This document shows positions 55,512-55,883 of a stretch of DNA of 55,883 nucleotides, one piece after another. The notes beneath the pieces were generated by a model. That model had not been told where the DNA came from. It did not search any database and saw only the letters and a program-made list of their open reading frames with translations. How positions within the stretch are numbered: the stretch's first letter is position 1; each line of letters begins with the position of its first letter. Location of the stretch: positions 1-55,883 of the forward strand of contig NZ_JACYHE010000037.1 of NCBI RefSeq assembly GCF_021696945.1. Direction: 5' to 3'. The stretch comes from Streptomyces sp. JJ36 (GTDB taxonomy: Bacteria; Actinomycetota; Actinomycetes; Streptomycetales; Streptomycetaceae). The position numbers were made by a program, and so were the translations under genes.

Positions 55512-55883
55512 ATGAGCAGCGACCGAAGCGACCCGAACGGCCGGACACCGCCTTCCGCCGCCTCCGGCCCGGCGCGGGACGCCCCCACGGCCGGCCTGAC
55601 CACCGGCGCCGTGGCCCGGCGGTTCGGTGTGGCCCCCACGACACTGCGCTCCTGGGACCGCCGCTACGGCGTGGGTCCGGCCACCCGCGAGGGCGGACGG
55701 CATCGCCGCTGGTCACCGCGGGACCTGGAGGTGCTGGAGGAGATGTGCCGGCTCACCGGCTCCGGGGTGCCGCCGGCCGAGGCGGCCCGCGCTGCGCTGG
55801 CGCTGCGCGCCCCCGAGGCCCGGGAGCGGCACGACGCGGAGCCGGACGCCGCCGGGGCCCCGGGCACCCCGGCGCCCGGCCCG
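55512..55883 (+). CDS. MerR-type transcriptional regulator, 3' truncated by window edge
   Basis: 124 codons are visible. After a ~25-residue Ser/Pro/Ala leader comes the MerR HTH and wing: TTGAVARRFGVAPTTLRSWDRRYGVGPATREGGRHRRWSPRDLEVLEEM. This form of HTH is found in LitR/CarH-type regulators, which carry a C-terminal B12 photosensor; that part, if present, lies beyond the window. The photolyase nearby and the divergent sigma factor fit a light-response locus, as inference. ATG 55512 is the only reasonable start. Confidence 0.85.
   Translation, partial: MSSDRSDPNGRTPPSAASGPARDAPTAGLTTGAVARRFGVAPTTLRSWDRRYGVGPATREGGRHRRWSPRDLEVLEEMCRLTGSGVPPAEAARAALALRAPEARERHDAEPDAAGAPGTPAPGP

Overview
The window is very GC-rich DNA with Streptomyces-type codon use, frequent GTG starts and ATGA/GTGA gene overlaps. 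It also carries gamma-butyrolactone (GBL) type signalling genes, an acyl-CoA carboxylase epsilon subunit and a class F sortase. Together these point to Streptomyces or a close relative. No tRNA, rRNA, CRISPR array, transposase or phage gene was seen.

Bases 1-33000 are the 3' part of a trans-acyltransferase polyketide synthase (trans-AT PKS) cluster. Three giant genes are read rightward (the first is cut by the window edge) and none contains an acyltransferase domain. The visible order is KR-ACP-KS | DH-ACP-ACP-KS-KR-ACP-KS-cMT-ACP-KS | KR-ACP-KS-DH-KR-cMT-ACP-KS0-ACP-KS-ACP-TE*-TE. Bars mark gene boundaries, KS0 is a ketosynthase lacking a catalytic His, and TE* lacks its nucleophile. A free-standing luciferase-like monooxygenase overlaps the last PKS gene. 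After a 15-bp perfect hairpin comes a type II thioesterase.

Bases 33000-45400 hold regulation and supply. A NarL/LuxR-type two-component pair runs leftward. An OmpR-type response regulator reads right from a promoter followed by a palindromic operator. Next are a remnant of an acyltransferase-3 gene, a regulator/ABC-exporter operon, and an AccB/AccE carboxylase pair whose specificity residue predicts malonyl-CoA formation. A signalling island follows: an AfsA-type synthase, two TetR-type receptors, a B12-fold protein without its His ligand, and a 3-hydroxyacyl-CoA dehydrogenase. Three intergenic regions (about 35060, 42110 and 44370-44413) share the core ACCRGTCGA, so the sequence itself suggests a small autoregulated signalling regulon.

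Bases 45600-50000 contain an SDR/DUF2867 protein and a divergent MarR/MMPL-exporter pair with a perfect palindrome between them. Bases 50100-55883 form what looks like a light or envelope stress locus: DNA photolyase, zinc-finger anti-sigma-like protein, DUF4397 secreted protein, class F sortase, a frameshifted DUF4383 membrane protein, an ECF sigma factor and a divergent MerR-type regulator cut by the right edge.

The most unusual points are the tandem TE*-TE ending, a KS0 made by a CAC-to-CAG type change, a 288-bp perfect duplication carrying an ACP in foreign-looking codons, two in-frame GTG starts with good Shine-Dalgarno sequences buried in PKS linkers, and the shared operator linking three promoters.
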